Below, piece by piece: positions 29,094 through 39,121 of a DNA stretch of 64,000 bases. Origin of the DNA: Hypericibacter adhaerens (lineage in GTDB: Bacteria; Pseudomonadota; Alphaproteobacteria; Dongiales; Dongiaceae). The position numbers and the translations under genes are program-made. The notes under the pieces were generated by a model, which saw only the letters and a program-made list of their open reading frames with translations, searched no databases and was not told where the DNA came from. Each line of letters opens with the position of its first letter. Position 1 is the first letter of the stretch. Where the stretch lies: assembly GCF_008728835.1 (NCBI RefSeq), contig NZ_CP042582.1, positions 4,695,001 to 4,759,000 of the forward strand. Direction: 5' to 3'.

Positions 29094-30106
29094 CCGAGCG
29101 CATCCTCGCGGTCGCCGCCGCGGCCGGTCTCGTTGGCGGGCTCGGAGAGGCCGTAGGAGCGGCGCACGATATAGAGCGGCCGTGCCTTCACCTCCTCGAA
29201 GATGCGGCCGATATAGCTGCCGAGCACGCCCAGCGACAGAAGCTGCATGCCGCCGAGGAAGGTGATCGAGACCACGATCGTCTCGAAGCCCGGCACGTCG
29301 ATGCCCCAGAAGATCGCGCGGATCACGCGCCAGGCGCCATAAAGCAGGCTCAGCCCCGCGACCGCGGCGCCGATCCAGCTCCAGATCCGCAAGGGCAGGG
29401 TCGAGAAGGCGCTGAGCCCGTCCATGGCGAAAGACAGGAGGCGCGAGAGGCACCAGCGGCTCCGGCCCTCCATGCGCGCGTCCTCGCGGTATTTCAGGCC
29501 GGTCTGGCGGAACCCGACCCAACTGTAGATGCCCTTGAGGAAGCGCGTGCGCTCCGGCATCTGCCGGATCGCGGCCACCACATGACGATCCATCAGGCGG
29601 AAATCGCCGGCCTCGGGCGGCAGCTTGGTGCGCGACGCGAGCGCGAAGAGTCCATAGAAGAGGTTGCGCAGCAGCCGATGCAGGCCGCGCACGTCGCGCG
29701 CCTCGCGCACCATGTAGACGACGTCGTTGCCCTGGCGCCAGGCCTCGAGCATCGCGCCCATCATCTCGGGCGGGTGCTGGCCGTCGCCATCCATCGCGAT
29801 CACCACATCCGCATCGGCATGATCGAGCCCGGCGGTGAGCGCATATTCCTTGCCGAAATTGCGCGAGAGGTCGATCACCGCGATGCGCGGCTCGACGCGA
29901 CGCGCCTGCAGCAGCGCCTTCAGCGTGTCGTCGCGGCTGCCGTCATTGACGCAGATGACGCGCCAGTCGATCTTGCCCGGGCCGCTCCGCTCGATCGCCT
30001 CCAAGGCCCGGCGCAGCCGGTCGAGGAAGGCGGCCGCGCCCAGCCCCTCGTTGAAGAAGGGCACGACGACGGCCAGATTGACGGGGACGGTTGTGCTGCT
30101 GCTCAT
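29057..30106 (-). CDS. GT2 family glycosyltransferase, GtrB/DPM1-like
   Basis: Membrane-anchored family 2 glycosyltransferase, probably moving a sugar from a nucleotide donor to a polyprenyl phosphate. The 349-residue protein has NLAVVVPFFNEG at the N-terminus, CVNDGSRDDT for nucleotide binding, LSRNFGKEYALTAGLDHADAD, the DxD metal site in MDGDGQHPPE, and two C-terminal membrane segments (about residues 240-260 and 275-300). I chose the start at MSSSTTVPV, as further upstream codons look non-coding. It is divergent from a YdjC/ChbG deacetylase 104 bases away. Confidence 0.88.
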   Translation of the reverse strand: MSSSTTVPVNLAVVVPFFNEGLGAAAFLDRLRRALEAIERSGPGKIDWRVICVNDGSRDDTLKALLQARRVEPRIAVIDLSRNFGKEYALTAGLDHADADVVIAMDGDGQHPPEMMGAMLEAWRQGNDVVYMVREARDVRGLHRLLRNLFYGLFALASRTKLPPEAGDFRLMDRHVVAAIRQMPERTRFLKGIYSWVGFRQTGLKYREDARMEGRSRWCLSRLLSFAMDGLSAFSTLPLRIWSWIGAAVAGLSLLYGAWRVIRAIFWGIDVPGFETIVVSITFLGGMQLLSLGVLGSYIGRIFEEVKARPLYIVRRSYGLSEPANETGRGGDREDALGQSSPLLFKGRS

Positions 30107-30210
30107 GGAGCTCTGTTCGCGAGTTCTCGCGATGGATCGGAACATTATAATGCGAGGCTCGGGTCGCAAGACGCCCGGCGTCATGAAATGACCGTCACCA
30201 AGCGCTGCCG

Positions 30211-31023
30211 ATGATGGAGGGCTTGCAAGTCTGCGCCGACGATTACGGTCTGGCGCCCGGCGTCGATCGCGCCATCCGCGGCCTCGTCGCCGACCGGCGC
30301 CTCGAAGCGACCAGCGTCATGACCTTGTTCGACGATCTGGAAGCGGAGGTCGCTGCACTCGCGGCGATCCCAGGACCCTGCCGGATCGGGCTGCATTTCA
30401 CGCTGACCGATCACCCGCCCCTGGGACCGATGAAGAAAACTTCATCCGGTGGCCGGCTGCCGCCGCTGCGCCGCCTGATGACGCTCGCCTATGCGCGCCG
30501 GCTCGACCGCGAGGAGATCGCCGCGGAGCTGGAACGGCAGTTCGACCGGCTGGTGAATGCGCTGGGGCGCAAGCCCGATTTCATCGATGGCCACCAGCAT
30601 GTGCAGGCGCTGCCGATCGTGCGCGATGCCGTCCTCGATCTTGCCCGTCGCCGCGGCGTGACGCTGCGCATGATCCGGCTGCCGCCCGGGGCCGCCGGTG
30701 CCATCCTGCCGGCGCGCGTGAAGAGCCGTCTGCTGGACCGGATGGGAAAACCGCTCGCGGATGCGGCCGGCGACCGCGCCCTCAATCGCGGCTTCCTCGG
30801 CGTGCGCAGCTTCCACGAGACCGAGCCCTACCGCGCGCTCTTCCGGCGCTGGCTGGCCGTGGCGACACAAGGCAGCTTGATCATGTGCCATCCGGGCGAG
30901 CCCGACGCGACGCTCATGGCGCGCGATCCCGTGACGAGCGCACGCGCCGATGAATTCGCCTATCTGTCGGGACCGGATTATCCTGCCGACCGTGCCGCCT
31001 GGGCGGCCATGCACGTGGCCTAG
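30211..31023 (+). CDS. ChbG/HpnK (YdjC) family carbohydrate deacetylase
   Basis: Metal-dependent deacetylase of the YdjC fold, 270 residues. The metal-site motifs are visible: CADDYG with Asp10/Asp11, GLHFTLT with His62 and FIDGHQHVQ with His128 and His130. The C-terminal IMCHPGEPD is also conserved. Members remove N-acetyl groups from chitooligosaccharides or act in hopanoid side-chain processing (HpnK). The divergent polyprenyl-type glycosyltransferase suggests a glycolipid substrate, which is inference. Its 3' end overlaps the converging GNAT-Nudix gene by four bases. Confidence 0.85.
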   Translation: MMEGLQVCADDYGLAPGVDRAIRGLVADRRLEATSVMTLFDDLEAEVAALAAIPGPCRIGLHFTLTDHPPLGPMKKTSSGGRLPPLRRLMTLAYARRLDREEIAAELERQFDRLVNALGRKPDFIDGHQHVQALPIVRDAVLDLARRRGVTLRMIRLPPGAAGAILPARVKSRLLDRMGKPLADAAGDRALNRGFLGVRSFHETEPYRALFRRWLAVATQGSLIMCHPGEPDATLMARDPVTSARADEFAYLSGPDYPADRAAWAAMHVA

Positions 31024-31994
31024 AGCAGATCCTGCAGCACCGGGATCAGCGGCAGGTCGGCCGGCGGCATCGGGTACTCGGCGAGCTTCTGCGGCCGGAC
31101 CCAGGCCAGCGTCTGCCCCTCATGGGGCTGCGGCGTGCCCTTCCAGACGCGGCAGACATAGAGCGGCATCAGCAGGTGGAACTTCTCGTAGCGATGCGAG
31201 GCGAAGGCGATCGGCGCGAGGCAGCTCTCGCCCGTGTCGATGCCGAGCTCCTCCTTGAGCTCGCGCACCAGCGCCTGCTCCGGGCTCTCGCCCGGATGCA
31301 GCTTGCCGCCGGGGAACTCCCACAAGCCCGCCATCGATTTGCCCGGCGGGCGCTGCGCCAGCAGCACGCGGCCATCGACGTCGACCAGCGCCACCGCGAC
31401 GACGAGGAGAATGGGCGGTGCCGTCTCGGCGCGGTTCTTCTCCCAGGCCGCCCGGTCCAGCACGCGGCGCTCGACCTTGTGCCGGCCGCCGCGCGCCGGC
31501 GCATCGTTCTCCGCCATGCCGGTGAAGACCATGCCGGCTTTCTCCTGCACGCGGATCGAGGCGCGGTTCTCCGGCACGGCGAAGGCCACGATCGAGGCGA
31601 GACCGAGCTTCAGGAATCCGTGTTCGGCCACGGCGCGCAGCGCCTCGCTGCCATAGCCCCGCCCCCAGAACGGCTTGCCGATCCAGAAACCGACCTCGGC
31701 CTCGCCGGGGGCCATGGCCTCGAGCCGCATCACGCCGAGGGGCTCGCCATCCTCCCGCCGCAGGATGGCGAAGGTCGGTCCATCCTTGGCATCGAGGCCG
31801 CAGATGAAATCGACGGCGCCGCCCTCGGGATAGGGATGCGGGATGCGCGCGGTGTGGCGCGCCACCTCCCAGTCGCTCACATGGCGCTCGATCCAGGGCG
31901 CGTCGGCGAGCGTGACCTCGCGCAGGATCAGGTGCTGCGTCTCGAGGCGCGGCGCGGCGCAGCCGCTGTCGGGCTCAGCTCCGATAGTCGCCAT
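31020..31994 (-). CDS. Bifunctional GNAT acetyltransferase-Nudix (MutT) fusion
   Basis: One 324-residue chain with two enzyme domains. Residues 15-180 form a RimJ/RimL-type GNAT fold ([29 protein letters not shown] for acetyl-CoA). Residues 195-320 form a Nudix hydrolase of the MutT type, with [15 protein letters not shown] and the complete Nudix box from Gly230 to Ile252 ([20 protein letters not shown] then ELGI). MutT proteins clear 8-oxo-dGTP. The start lies inside argJ, overlapping by 20 bases. The natural partner of the acetyltransferase half is unknown. Confidence 0.9.
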   Translation of the reverse strand: MATIGAEPDSGCAAPRLETQHLILREVTLADAPWIERHVSDWEVARHTARIPHPYPEGGAVDFICGLDAKDGPTFAILRREDGEPLGVMRLEAMAPGEAEVGFWIGKPFWGRGYGSEALRAVAEHGFLKLGLASIVAFAVPENRASIRVQEKAGMVFTGMAENDAPARGGRHKVERRVLDRAAWEKNRAETAPPILLVVAVALVDVDGRVLLAQRPPGKSMAGLWEFPGGKLHPGESPEQALVRELKEELGIDTGESCLAPIAFASHRYEKFHLLMPLYVCRVWKGTPQPHEGQTLAWVRPQKLAEYPMPPADLPLIPVLQDLL

Positions 31995-33204
31995 TGATCG
32001 CGATATAGCCGTGGGTCAGGTCGCAGCTCCAGACCCGGGCCTTGCCCCGGCCGAGGCCCAGATCGACCGCGATCGACACTTCGCGGCCTTTCATATGGGC
32101 CGCGACCGGCGCCTCGTCATAGCCGACGACACGCTGGCCCTTGGCCGCGACCGTGACGCCGCCGATCGCGATCTTGAGCTTGTCGCGCTCCGCCCGCTCG
32201 CCCGCCTTGCCGACCGCCATGACGATGCGGCCCCAATTGGCGTCGGCGCCCGCGACCGCCGTCTTCACCAGCGGCGAGTTGCCGATGGCGAGGGCCACGC
32301 GGTGGGCGGATTTGTCGGAGACGGCGCCGGTCACGTCGATGGTCATCAGCCGCGTCGCGCCCTCGCCGTCGCGCGCCACCTGAACCGCGAGGTCGATCAG
32401 CAGGTCGTCGAGCGCCGCGCGGAAAGCTTTGAGCGCGGGATCGGCCGCGGTGCGGACCGGCTTGTGCTTCGCCTGGCCGGTCGCGACCAGCAGCAGCGTG
32501 TCGCTGGTCGAGGTGTCGCCGTCCACGGTGACGCAATTGAAGGAGCGCGCATTGCCGTCGCTCAAGAGCTTCTGCAGAGCGGGCGCGGGGATCTTCGCGT
32601 CGGTCGCGACGAAGGCCAGCATGGTCGCCATGTCCGGCGCGATCATGCCGGAGCCCTTGGCGATGCCGTTGATCGTGACCGTCACGCCGCCGATCTTCGC
32701 CTGGCGCGTCGCGAGCTTCGGGAAGGTGTCGGTGGTCATGATCGCCGCCGCCGCGTCGGCCCAATGATCCTCGGCCAGATCGCGATGCAGGCCCGGCAGC
32801 CCCGCCACCAGCTTCTCGGCCGGCAACGGCTCGCCGATCACGCCGGTCGAGGCCAGGAACACCTCGCCCAGCTTGCAGCCGAACGTCGCGGCGACCGCCT
32901 TGGCCGAGGCATCGCAGGCGGCCTTGCCGAGCTTGCCGGTGAAGGCGTTGGCATTGCCGGAATTGACCAGGATCGCGCGTGCCGTCTTGCCTTTGAGATG
33001 CTTGCGGCAGAGATCGACGGGGGCGCTCGGCGCCAGCGAGCGGGTGAAGACGCCGGCCACAGTCGAGCCCGGGGCGAATTCGAGCAGGGTCGCGTCGCGG
33101 CGGCCCTTATATCGGATCTCGCAGGCAGCGGCCGCCAGCCTGACGCCGGCGATCGGCGGAAGGGTCGGGGTCTGGGCAGGCGCGAGCGGCGAGCGTTCCG
33201 GCAT
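31975..33204 (-). CDS. argJ: Bifunctional ornithine acetyltransferase/N-acetylglutamate synthase
   Basis: Recycles the acetyl group from N-acetylornithine to glutamate in arginine synthesis. The 409-residue precursor contains the self-cleavage site MATMLAF, with the bond between Ala193 and the nucleophile Thr194, and the conserved [12 protein letters not shown] and [11 protein letters not shown] segments. GAGGGACCC precedes the ATG. It overlaps the downstream GNAT-Nudix gene. Confidence 0.97.
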   Translation of the reverse strand: MPERSPLAPAQTPTLPPIAGVRLAAAACEIRYKGRRDATLLEFAPGSTVAGVFTRSLAPSAPVDLCRKHLKGKTARAILVNSGNANAFTGKLGKAACDASAKAVAATFGCKLGEVFLASTGVIGEPLPAEKLVAGLPGLHRDLAEDHWADAAAAIMTTDTFPKLATRQAKIGGVTVTINGIAKGSGMIAPDMATMLAFVATDAKIPAPALQKLLSDGNARSFNCVTVDGDTSTSDTLLLVATGQAKHKPVRTAADPALKAFRAALDDLLIDLAVQVARDGEGATRLMTIDVTGAVSDKSAHRVALAIGNSPLVKTAVAGADANWGRIVMAVGKAGERAERDKLKIAIGGVTVAAKGQRVVGYDEAPVAAHMKGREVSIAVDLGLGRGKARVWSCDLTHGYIAINGDYRS

Positions 33205-33521
33205 GGGTCCCTCGGGTCCTTCGGCGGGCCCCCAAGGCCCGATCCCGGCACCTCAAGGAACCCCGGTGTGAAAATCCCCGCCCCGGCGACCGGCCGGAGC
33301 GGGGATCAGGTGATAGCAAACTTTGGCAGGCGGTGGGCAGACTTGTTGCGCTGCTTCCGCAATGACCGACGCGTTCCCAGGCCCGCGCGTCTGCCCCTCA
33401 CCGTCACCCCCGCGAAAGCGGGGGTCCATTTCTATGCGCGACGCGCTGGATCGGGATGGACCCCCGCTTTCGCGGGGGTGACGAGCGGGGATACGCCCCC
33501 GCTCGCTCCCGCTGCCGCTCT
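33205..33521. other. Intergenic region holding inverted repeat family A, copy 1
   Basis: The 317 bases between the argJ start and the parvulin stop (both minus strand) contain no gene I can support. The right part is taken up by the long inverted repeat at 33403-33482. The left part presumably holds the argJ promoter, but I see no confident boxes. Confidence 0.6.
33403..33482. repeat. Perfect long inverted repeat, family A, copy 1
   Basis: Two 27-base arms (33403-33429 and 33456-33482) are exact inverted copies, around a 26-base loop. Each arm contains its own CCCCGC-GAAA-GCGGGG hairpin, so the element can fold as one long stem or as two small ones. A second copy lies at 37661-37740. Confidence 0.85.
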
Positions 33522-34487
33522 TTACTGCGCCGGCGCGTCGGTCGCGGGCGCCTGGGTCCCGTCCGTCGCCGGGGCCGCGCCGCCGTCGGCCGGAGCCGGC
33601 GTGTCGGTCTTCGGCGTGCCGTCGGGATTGAACTCCTCGATCTTCGCCGTGGCGCGCAGCTCATCGACCTTCTTGCCGACGATCTCCTCGGCGATCTGGC
33701 TCTGCAGCTCCGACTTCATCTCGTCCAGCGTCGGCGGCTTCCGGTCGCGCTTGTCCTCGAGCAGGATCACGTGCCAGCCGAACTCGGTCTGGACCGGGGT
33801 CTTGGTGTATTGGCCCTTCTCCAGCGCCATCGCCGCGTCGGCGAAGGGCTTCACCATCTCCTCCGGCAGGAAATAGCCCAGGTCGCCGCCATTGGAGGCG
33901 GCCGGATCGGTCGACTTGGTCTTGGCTAGCTCGGCGAAATCGGCGCCCTTGTCGAGCTCGGCGATGACCGCCTCGGCCTCCTCCTTGGTCTTCAGGAGGA
34001 TATGGCGGGCATGGATCTCGGTCTTGGGCGGGTTCGCCGCCACATAGGCGTCATAGCGCTTCTGGACCTCTTCGTCCGTGACGCCGTCATGAATCAGATT
34101 CGTCATATAGACGTGACGAATGGCCTCGTTCTCGTAGGCCTTCATCATCTTCTGGACTTCGGGGTCGGTGGCGAGGTTCTGCGCGCGGCCGGCCTGGGCC
34201 AGGAGCTCCAGCCCCACCAGCCGCTCGACCAGTGCGGGGAAGATCAGGTCGATCTGCTGCTGATACTGCTCCGGCAGGCTGCGGGCCGAGGCGATCACGT
34301 CGGAACGGTGGATATCCGCGCCATTGACCGTGGCCACGACCGGGTCGGGCGCGGTCGCTTGGGCGTCGGCCGGGGCCTGGGTGTCGGCGGCCGGGGCTGC
34401 GGGCGTGGTGGCAGCGTCGTCGGCCAGCAGCGGATGCGTGGCGAAGGCGAGGATGGCCGCGACGCCGGCCATGAGCAGCTTGTTCAT
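33522..34487 (-). CDS. Periplasmic peptidyl-prolyl isomerase, parvulin (PpiC/SurA) type
   Basis: Secreted cis-trans prolyl isomerase and chaperone for exported proteins, 321 residues. A signal peptide is clear (MNKLLMAGVAAILAFATHPLLA, cleavage before DDAA), followed by an Ala/Pro/Thr linker, a SurA-like helical N-domain, and one parvulin domain (ARHILLKTKEEAE, FAELAKTKSTDPAASNGGDLGYF, FGWHVILLED). The tail is low in complexity. The start with the signal peptide is chosen over an ATG 42 bases upstream. Divergent from secA, the motor of the export route it serves. Confidence 0.92.
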   Translation of the reverse strand: MNKLLMAGVAAILAFATHPLLADDAATTPAAPAADTQAPADAQATAPDPVVATVNGADIHRSDVIASARSLPEQYQQQIDLIFPALVERLVGLELLAQAGRAQNLATDPEVQKMMKAYENEAIRHVYMTNLIHDGVTDEEVQKRYDAYVAANPPKTEIHARHILLKTKEEAEAVIAELDKGADFAELAKTKSTDPAASNGGDLGYFLPEEMVKPFADAAMALEKGQYTKTPVQTEFGWHVILLEDKRDRKPPTLDEMKSELQSQIAEEIVGKKVDELRATAKIEEFNPDGTPKTDTPAPADGGAAPATDGTQAPATDAPAQ

Positions 34488-34835
34488 CGAGGGCTCTGGA
34501 AAGGTTCCTGGGATGTCAGCAGCCGTCATGGAAGGCGCGGGCTGCCGGGGCGGCGCCCATCATGCACAGTGCCGGCCCCGGCACAAGGCCGCCGGGACCG
34601 GCGCAAAGCGGCCGATTCCGTTACAAAAGGGCGAGATTCCGCCGAAACCAGCACCGCCTGGGTCCAAGGGACGCGGGAATGGGCGCTTGCGTTGACAGGC
34701 CGGAGGCGGGGTCCTATGTCTCTTGGCGCCCCGGGGGTCCGGAAGGGGCTGCCCGGTTGGTTTGCCGTGTTTTTTTGCCCTTTCCCCAGGGCCCTGCTCC
34801 CCGGACGGGGCAATCCCGCGCTCTTCGAGGTCTGA
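34488..34835. other. Divergent intergenic region between parvulin gene and secA
   Basis: The 348 bases hold the secA promoter (34692-34720) and presumably the parvulin promoter on the other strand. I see no gene or stable RNA here. The space after the secA promoter is long (about 115 bases), leaving room for a leader, but no recognisable SecM-like peptide was found. Confidence 0.55.
34692..34720 (+). promoter_or_regulatory. Sigma-70-type promoter of secA
   Basis: A perfect TTGACA (34692-34697), a 17-base spacer and TATGTC (34715-34720), about 115 bases before the secA start. Box match and spacing fit a housekeeping promoter. Confidence 0.65.
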
Positions 34836-37616
34836 ATGCTTTCCGCCCTTGCCAAGCGGCTGTTCGGCTCCGCCAACGACCGTTTCATCAAGACGCTCTC
34901 CAAGACGGTCCAGGAGATCAATGCCCTGGAGCCCCAGCTCAAGGCGCTCGATGACGAGGGCTTGAAGGCGCGCACGGGCTGGCTCAAGGAGCGGCTCGAG
35001 AAGGGCGAGAGCCTCGACGACATCCTGCCCGACGCCTTCGCCACGGTGCGCGAGGCGGCCTGGCGCGTGCTGGGTCAGCGCCATTTCGACGTCCAGCTCA
35101 TGGGCGGCATCGTGCTCCATCGCGGCATGATCGCCGAGATGAGGACCGGCGAAGGCAAGACCCTGGTCGCGACCCTGCCGGTCTATCTGAACGCGCTTTC
35201 CGGCAAGGGCGTCCATGTCGTCACGGTCAACGACTACCTCGCCCGGCGCGACGCCGAATGGATGGGCCAGATCTACCGCTTCCTCGGCCTGACCGTCGGC
35301 TGCATCGTCCATGGGCTCTCCGATCCCGACCGCCAGCAGCAATATGCGGCGGACGTCACCTACGGCACCAACAACGAGCTGGGCTTCGACTATCTGCGCG
35401 ACAACCTGAACAAGTACGACCCCAAGCAGATGGTCCAGCGCGACTTCAACTATGCGATCGTCGACGAGGTGGACAGCATCCTGATCGACGAGGCCCGCAC
35501 GCCGCTGATCATCTCGGGTCCCACCGAAGATTCGTCCGAGCTCTATATCAAGATCGACGCGCTGATCCCGCATCTGGTCGCGGCCGACTACGAGCTCGAC
35601 GAGAAGGCCCGGCAGGTCACGCTGACCGAGCCCGGCGTCGAGCATATGGAGCAGCTCCTCAAGGAGGTCGGGCTCCTGCGCAGCGAATCGATGTACGACA
35701 TCCAGAACGTGGCCCTGGTTCATCACAGCCAGCAGGCGCTCAAGGCCTACAAGCTGTTCCAGCGCGACCGCGACTACATCGTCAAGGACAACAAGGTCAT
35801 CATCATCGACGAGTTCACCGGCCGCATGATGGAAGGCCGGCGCTACTCCGAGGGGCTGCACCAGGCGCTCGAGGCCAAGGAGCGCGTGCAGATCCAGAAC
35901 GAGAACCAGACGCTGGCCTCGATCACCTTCCAGAACTATTTCCGCCTCTACCCCAAGCTCGCCGGCATGACCGGCACGGCCATGACCGAGGCGCCGGAAT
36001 TCTCGGACATCTACAATCTCGACGTCATCGAGATCCCGACCAACCTGCCGACCATCCGCAAGGACGACGACGACCAGGTCTTCCGCACGGCGAAAGAGAA
36101 ATACACCGCCATCATCGATTCCATCATCGATGCGCGGACGCGCAAGCAACCGGTGCTGGTGGGCACGGCCAGCATCGAGAAGTCCGAGCTCCTCTCCTCG
36201 CTCCTCAAGCAGCGCCACATCCCCCACCAGGTGCTGAATGCGCGCTATCACGAGCAGGAGGCCTATATCATCGCCGAAGCCGGCGTGCCGGGTGCGGTGA
36301 CGATTGCGACCAACATGGCCGGTCGCGGCACCGACATCCAGCTCGGCGGCAATGTCGAGATGCGCGTCCGCCAAGAGACCGAGGGCATGGAGGAGACCCA
36401 GCGCCAGGCCAAGATCGAGCAGATCAAGGCCGAGGTCGCCGCCGCCAAGAAGGTGGCGCTCGAGGCGGGCGGGCTCTACGTGCTCGGCACCGAGCGGCAT
36501 GAGAGCCGGCGCATCGACAACCAGCTGCGCGGCCGTTCCGGCCGCCAGGGCGATCCGGGCGCCTCGCGCTTCTATCTCTCGCTCGAGGACGACCTGATGC
36601 GCATCTTCGGATCCGAGCGCATGGATTCGATGCTGCAGAAGCTGGGGCTCAAGGAAGGCGAGGCCATCGTCCATAGCTGGGTCAACAAGGCCCTGGAGAA
36701 GGCGCAGCAGAAGGTCGAGGCCCGCAACTTCGAGATTCGCAAGAATCTGCTGAAGTACGACAACGTCATGAACGACCAGCGCAAGGTGATCTACGAGCAG
36801 CGCCGGGAGCTCATGAAGGTCGAGGCCCCGGAGCTGGCCCAGACCATTGCCGACATGCGCCACGAGACCATCCAGTCGCTGGTCGACCACGCCATTCCCA
36901 AGGGCTCCTATCCCGAGCAGTGGGAAATGCGCCAGCTCCACGAGGAGATCCTGCGCGTGCTGGCGCTCGACCTGCCGGTCGAGGCCTGGGCCAAGGAAGA
37001 GGGCATCGACGCCGAACAGGTGCTGGAGCGCCTGACCGAGGCTTCCGACAAGCAGGTCGCGGAACGCGAGGAGCGGTTCGGGCCCGAGCGGATGCGGTTT
37101 GCGGAGCGTTCCCTGCTGCTGCAGATACTCGATCATCTCTGGAAGGAGCATCTGCTGGCGCTGGATCATCTGCGCCATGGCATCGGCTTGCGCGCCTACA
37201 GCCAGCGCGATCCCTTGAACGAATATCGCCGCGAGGCCTTCGAGCTGTTCGAGGCGCTGCTGGGGCGGCTGCGCGAGACCGTGACCAGCGTGCTGACCCA
37301 TGTCGAGATCCGCACCGTGAACCCCGCCGACATGGCGCCGCCGCCGCGCCCCGTGCCGATGCAGGAGACGCGCCAGGATCCCGCCCTCGTCGGCGCCGAT
37401 GCGGACCCGGCACCCGCCGCCCCGTCGGGCAGCCCGGTGATGGCGATGGCGCGGCCCAACGGCCCCGCGGCGCGCCCGGCCGGTGGTGCCGCCGCCGCCG
37501 CGGTCGCGACCAAGCCGCGCATGCCCGAATCGCAATTCGGCAAGGTCCCCCGCAACGCCCCCTGCCCCTGCGGCTCCGGCAAGAAGTTCAAGCAGTGTCA
37601 CGGGAAGGTGGGCTGA
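34836..37616 (+). CDS. secA: Protein translocase ATPase SecA
   Basis: ATP-driven motor that pushes preproteins through SecYEG. The 926-residue protein has Walker [15 protein letters not shown] (about residue 105), the preprotein cross-linking region, the DEAD-like [50 protein letters not shown] and the helical scaffold. It ends in the zinc-binding tail [15 protein letters not shown], which binds SecB and lipids. An Ala/Pro-rich linker precedes that tail. Length is normal. Confidence 0.98.
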   Translation: MLSALAKRLFGSANDRFIKTLSKTVQEINALEPQLKALDDEGLKARTGWLKERLEKGESLDDILPDAFATVREAAWRVLGQRHFDVQLMGGIVLHRGMIAEMRTGEGKTLVATLPVYLNALSGKGVHVVTVNDYLARRDAEWMGQIYRFLGLTVGCIVHGLSDPDRQQQYAADVTYGTNNELGFDYLRDNLNKYDPKQMVQRDFNYAIVDEVDSILIDEARTPLIISGPTEDSSELYIKIDALIPHLVAADYELDEKARQVTLTEPGVEHMEQLLKEVGLLRSESMYDIQNVALVHHSQQALKAYKLFQRDRDYIVKDNKVIIIDEFTGRMMEGRRYSEGLHQALEAKERVQIQNENQTLASITFQNYFRLYPKLAGMTGTAMTEAPEFSDIYNLDVIEIPTNLPTIRKDDDDQVFRTAKEKYTAIIDSIIDARTRKQPVLVGTASIEKSELLSSLLKQRHIPHQVLNARYHEQEAYIIAEAGVPGAVTIATNMAGRGTDIQLGGNVEMRVRQETEGMEETQRQAKIEQIKAEVAAAKKVALEAGGLYVLGTERHESRRIDNQLRGRSGRQGDPGASRFYLSLEDDLMRIFGSERMDSMLQKLGLKEGEAIVHSWVNKALEKAQQKVEARNFEIRKNLLKYDNVMNDQRKVIYEQRRELMKVEAPELAQTIADMRHETIQSLVDHAIPKGSYPEQWEMRQLHEEILRVLALDLPVEAWAKEEGIDAEQVLERLTEASDKQVAEREERFGPERMRFAERSLLLQILDHLWKEHLLALDHLRHGIGLRAYSQRDPLNEYRREAFELFEALLGRLRETVTSVLTHVEIRTVNPADMAPPPRPVPMQETRQDPALVGADADPAPAAPSGSPVMAMARPNGPAARPAGGAAAAAVATKPRMPESQFGKVPRNAPCPCGSGKKFKQCHGKVG

Positions 37617-37660
37617 GGGGCGGCGCGAACCTTTTTCCGCCTGAGCCCTGCACACCCTTG

Positions 37661-37740
37661 GTCATCCCCGCGAAAGCGGGGATCCACCCCAACCCAGCGC
37701 GCCGAACGTAACGTTGGACCCCCGCTTTCGCGGGGGTGAC
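37661..37740. repeat. Long inverted repeat, family A, copy 2
   Basis: Arms of 26 bases at 37661-37686 and 37715-37740, nearly the same sequence as the copy at 33403-33482, with two substitutions in the left arm that weaken the outer stem. The centre sequence differs from copy 1. It lies between the converging secA and accA genes, where it may also act as a terminator. Confidence 0.8.
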
Positions 37741-37826
37741 GTGAGGGTGCGGCGCGCTCTCTGCGTCCCGCTGGTGAAGGCCGAGATGACCTAAGGACTG
37801 TGCCGGGGCTACCGCTCCGCGAGGTC

Positions 37827-38783
37827 TTACCCCAGCCCCTTCTCGCCCATGGCGAGGAACTTCTCGCGCCTTGTGCGGCGGAGGTCGTCGCCCGAGAGGC
37901 CTTCGAGCTCGATCAGCGACTTCTCCAGCGCGGCCCCCAGCGCAGTCACCGCTTCCTCGCGGGCGCGATGCGCACCGCCGAGCGGCTCCGACACGATCTC
38001 GTCGATCACGCCGAGCTTGAGCAGGTCCTCCGAGGTGAGCTTCAGCGCCTCGGCCGCTTCCTTCGCCTGCTCGGCCGAGCGCCAGAGGATCGAGGCACAG
38101 CCTTCGGGCGAGATCACCGAATAGACCGCATGCTCCAGCATCAGCACCCGGTTGCCGGCGGCGAGCGCGATGGCGCCGCCCGAGCCGCCCTCGCCGATCA
38201 CGACGGCCACCAGCGGCACCCGGATCTTGAGGCAGGTCTCGATCGAGCGCGCGATGGCCTCGGCCTGCCCGCGCGCCTCGGCATCCACGCCCGGATAGGC
38301 GCCGGGCGTATCCACCAGCGCGATCACCGGCAGGCCGAAGCGGTCGGCCAGGTCCATGAGGCGCTGTGCCTTGCGGTAGCCCTCGGGGCGCGCCATGCCG
38401 AAATTATGCTTCACGCGGCTCGCCGTGTCGGCGCCCTTCTCGTGGCCCAGCACCATCACCGGCCGGCCGCGGAAGCGCGCGAGCCCGCCCTGGATCGCGC
38501 GGTCGTCGGCGAAGCTGCGGTCGCCCGCCAGCGGCGTGAATTCCTGGAACAGGGCCGCCACATAGTCGAGGAAATGCGGCCGCTCGGGGTGGCGCGCCAC
38601 CAGCGTCTTCTGCCAGGGGGTCAGCTTGCCGTAGGTCTGGCGCAGCAGCTTCTCGACCTTGCCCTGCAGGCGCGCGACCTCCTCGGCGATGTTGATGTCG
38701 CCCTTGTTCTCCAGATGGCGGAGCTCTTCGATCTTGCCTTCGAGCTCGGCGATCGGCTTTTCGAAATCCAGGAAGGTGGGCAT
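37827..38783 (-). CDS. accA: Acetyl-CoA carboxylase carboxyltransferase subunit alpha
   Basis: Alpha subunit of the carboxyltransferase that makes malonyl-CoA for fatty acid synthesis with AccB, AccC and AccD. The 318-residue protein starts [22 protein letters not shown] and has [24 protein letters not shown] and [14 protein letters not shown], the oxyanion and CoA-binding elements. The start is fixed by the family N-terminus, 34 codons inside a longer frame. Confidence 0.97.
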   Translation of the reverse strand: MPTFLDFEKPIAELEGKIEELRHLENKGDINIAEEVARLQGKVEKLLRQTYGKLTPWQKTLVARHPERPHFLDYVAALFQEFTPLAGDRSFADDRAIQGGLARFRGRPVMVLGHEKGADTASRVKHNFGMARPEGYRKAQRLMDLADRFGLPVIALVDTPGAYPGVDAEARGQAEAIARSIETCLKIRVPLVAVVIGEGGSGGAIALAAGNRVLMLEHAVYSVISPEGCASILWRSAEQAKEAAEALKLTSEDLLKLGVIDEIVSEPLGGAHRAREEAVTALGAALEKSLIELEGLSGDDLRRTRREKFLAMGEKGLG

Positions 38784-39121
38784 CGGTCCTTTGCGAGGAT
38801 CGGGCGCCCCGCGAAGCCGGCGGGAGTTCCCCTGAAGTGGCCGCCCGCGAGATCCCTTGAGGATTCGGCCCGCGAGAAGCCGCAAACGGTTCTTTTGTGC
38901 CAGCCCCTGTGGAAGAAATCATCCCCCACGACCGGCCGGCGAGCGGGGCCAGCATTTAGCATAAGGACGGCCGGCCCGGCGACCGCAAAAATCGCCGCGT
39001 CTTCCTCCCGTTGCGGAGCTTGCCAGGGCCTTGGGTTCTGGCAAATTAGCCCGTCCTTTCCAGACCTTGTGGAACACCCGTCCGGAAGACATCCGCCGCC
39101 CAGCCCCGCAGGAGCCCATCG
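38784..39121. other. Divergent intergenic region between accA and an aminotransferase gene
   Basis: These 338 bases hold no gene I can support. They should contain both divergent promoters, but no box pair stands out on either strand. GGAG seven bases before 39122 serves the aminotransferase. Confidence 0.5.

Noticed and set aside
34721-34835. SecM-like arrest peptide in the secA leader
   Set aside because: No short frame with a signal-like segment and arrest-type ending could be found in the leader.
34560-37655. Open frame of more than 1000 codons antisense to secA
   Set aside because: It mirrors the secA codons, has no domain, and secA is certain on the plus strand.
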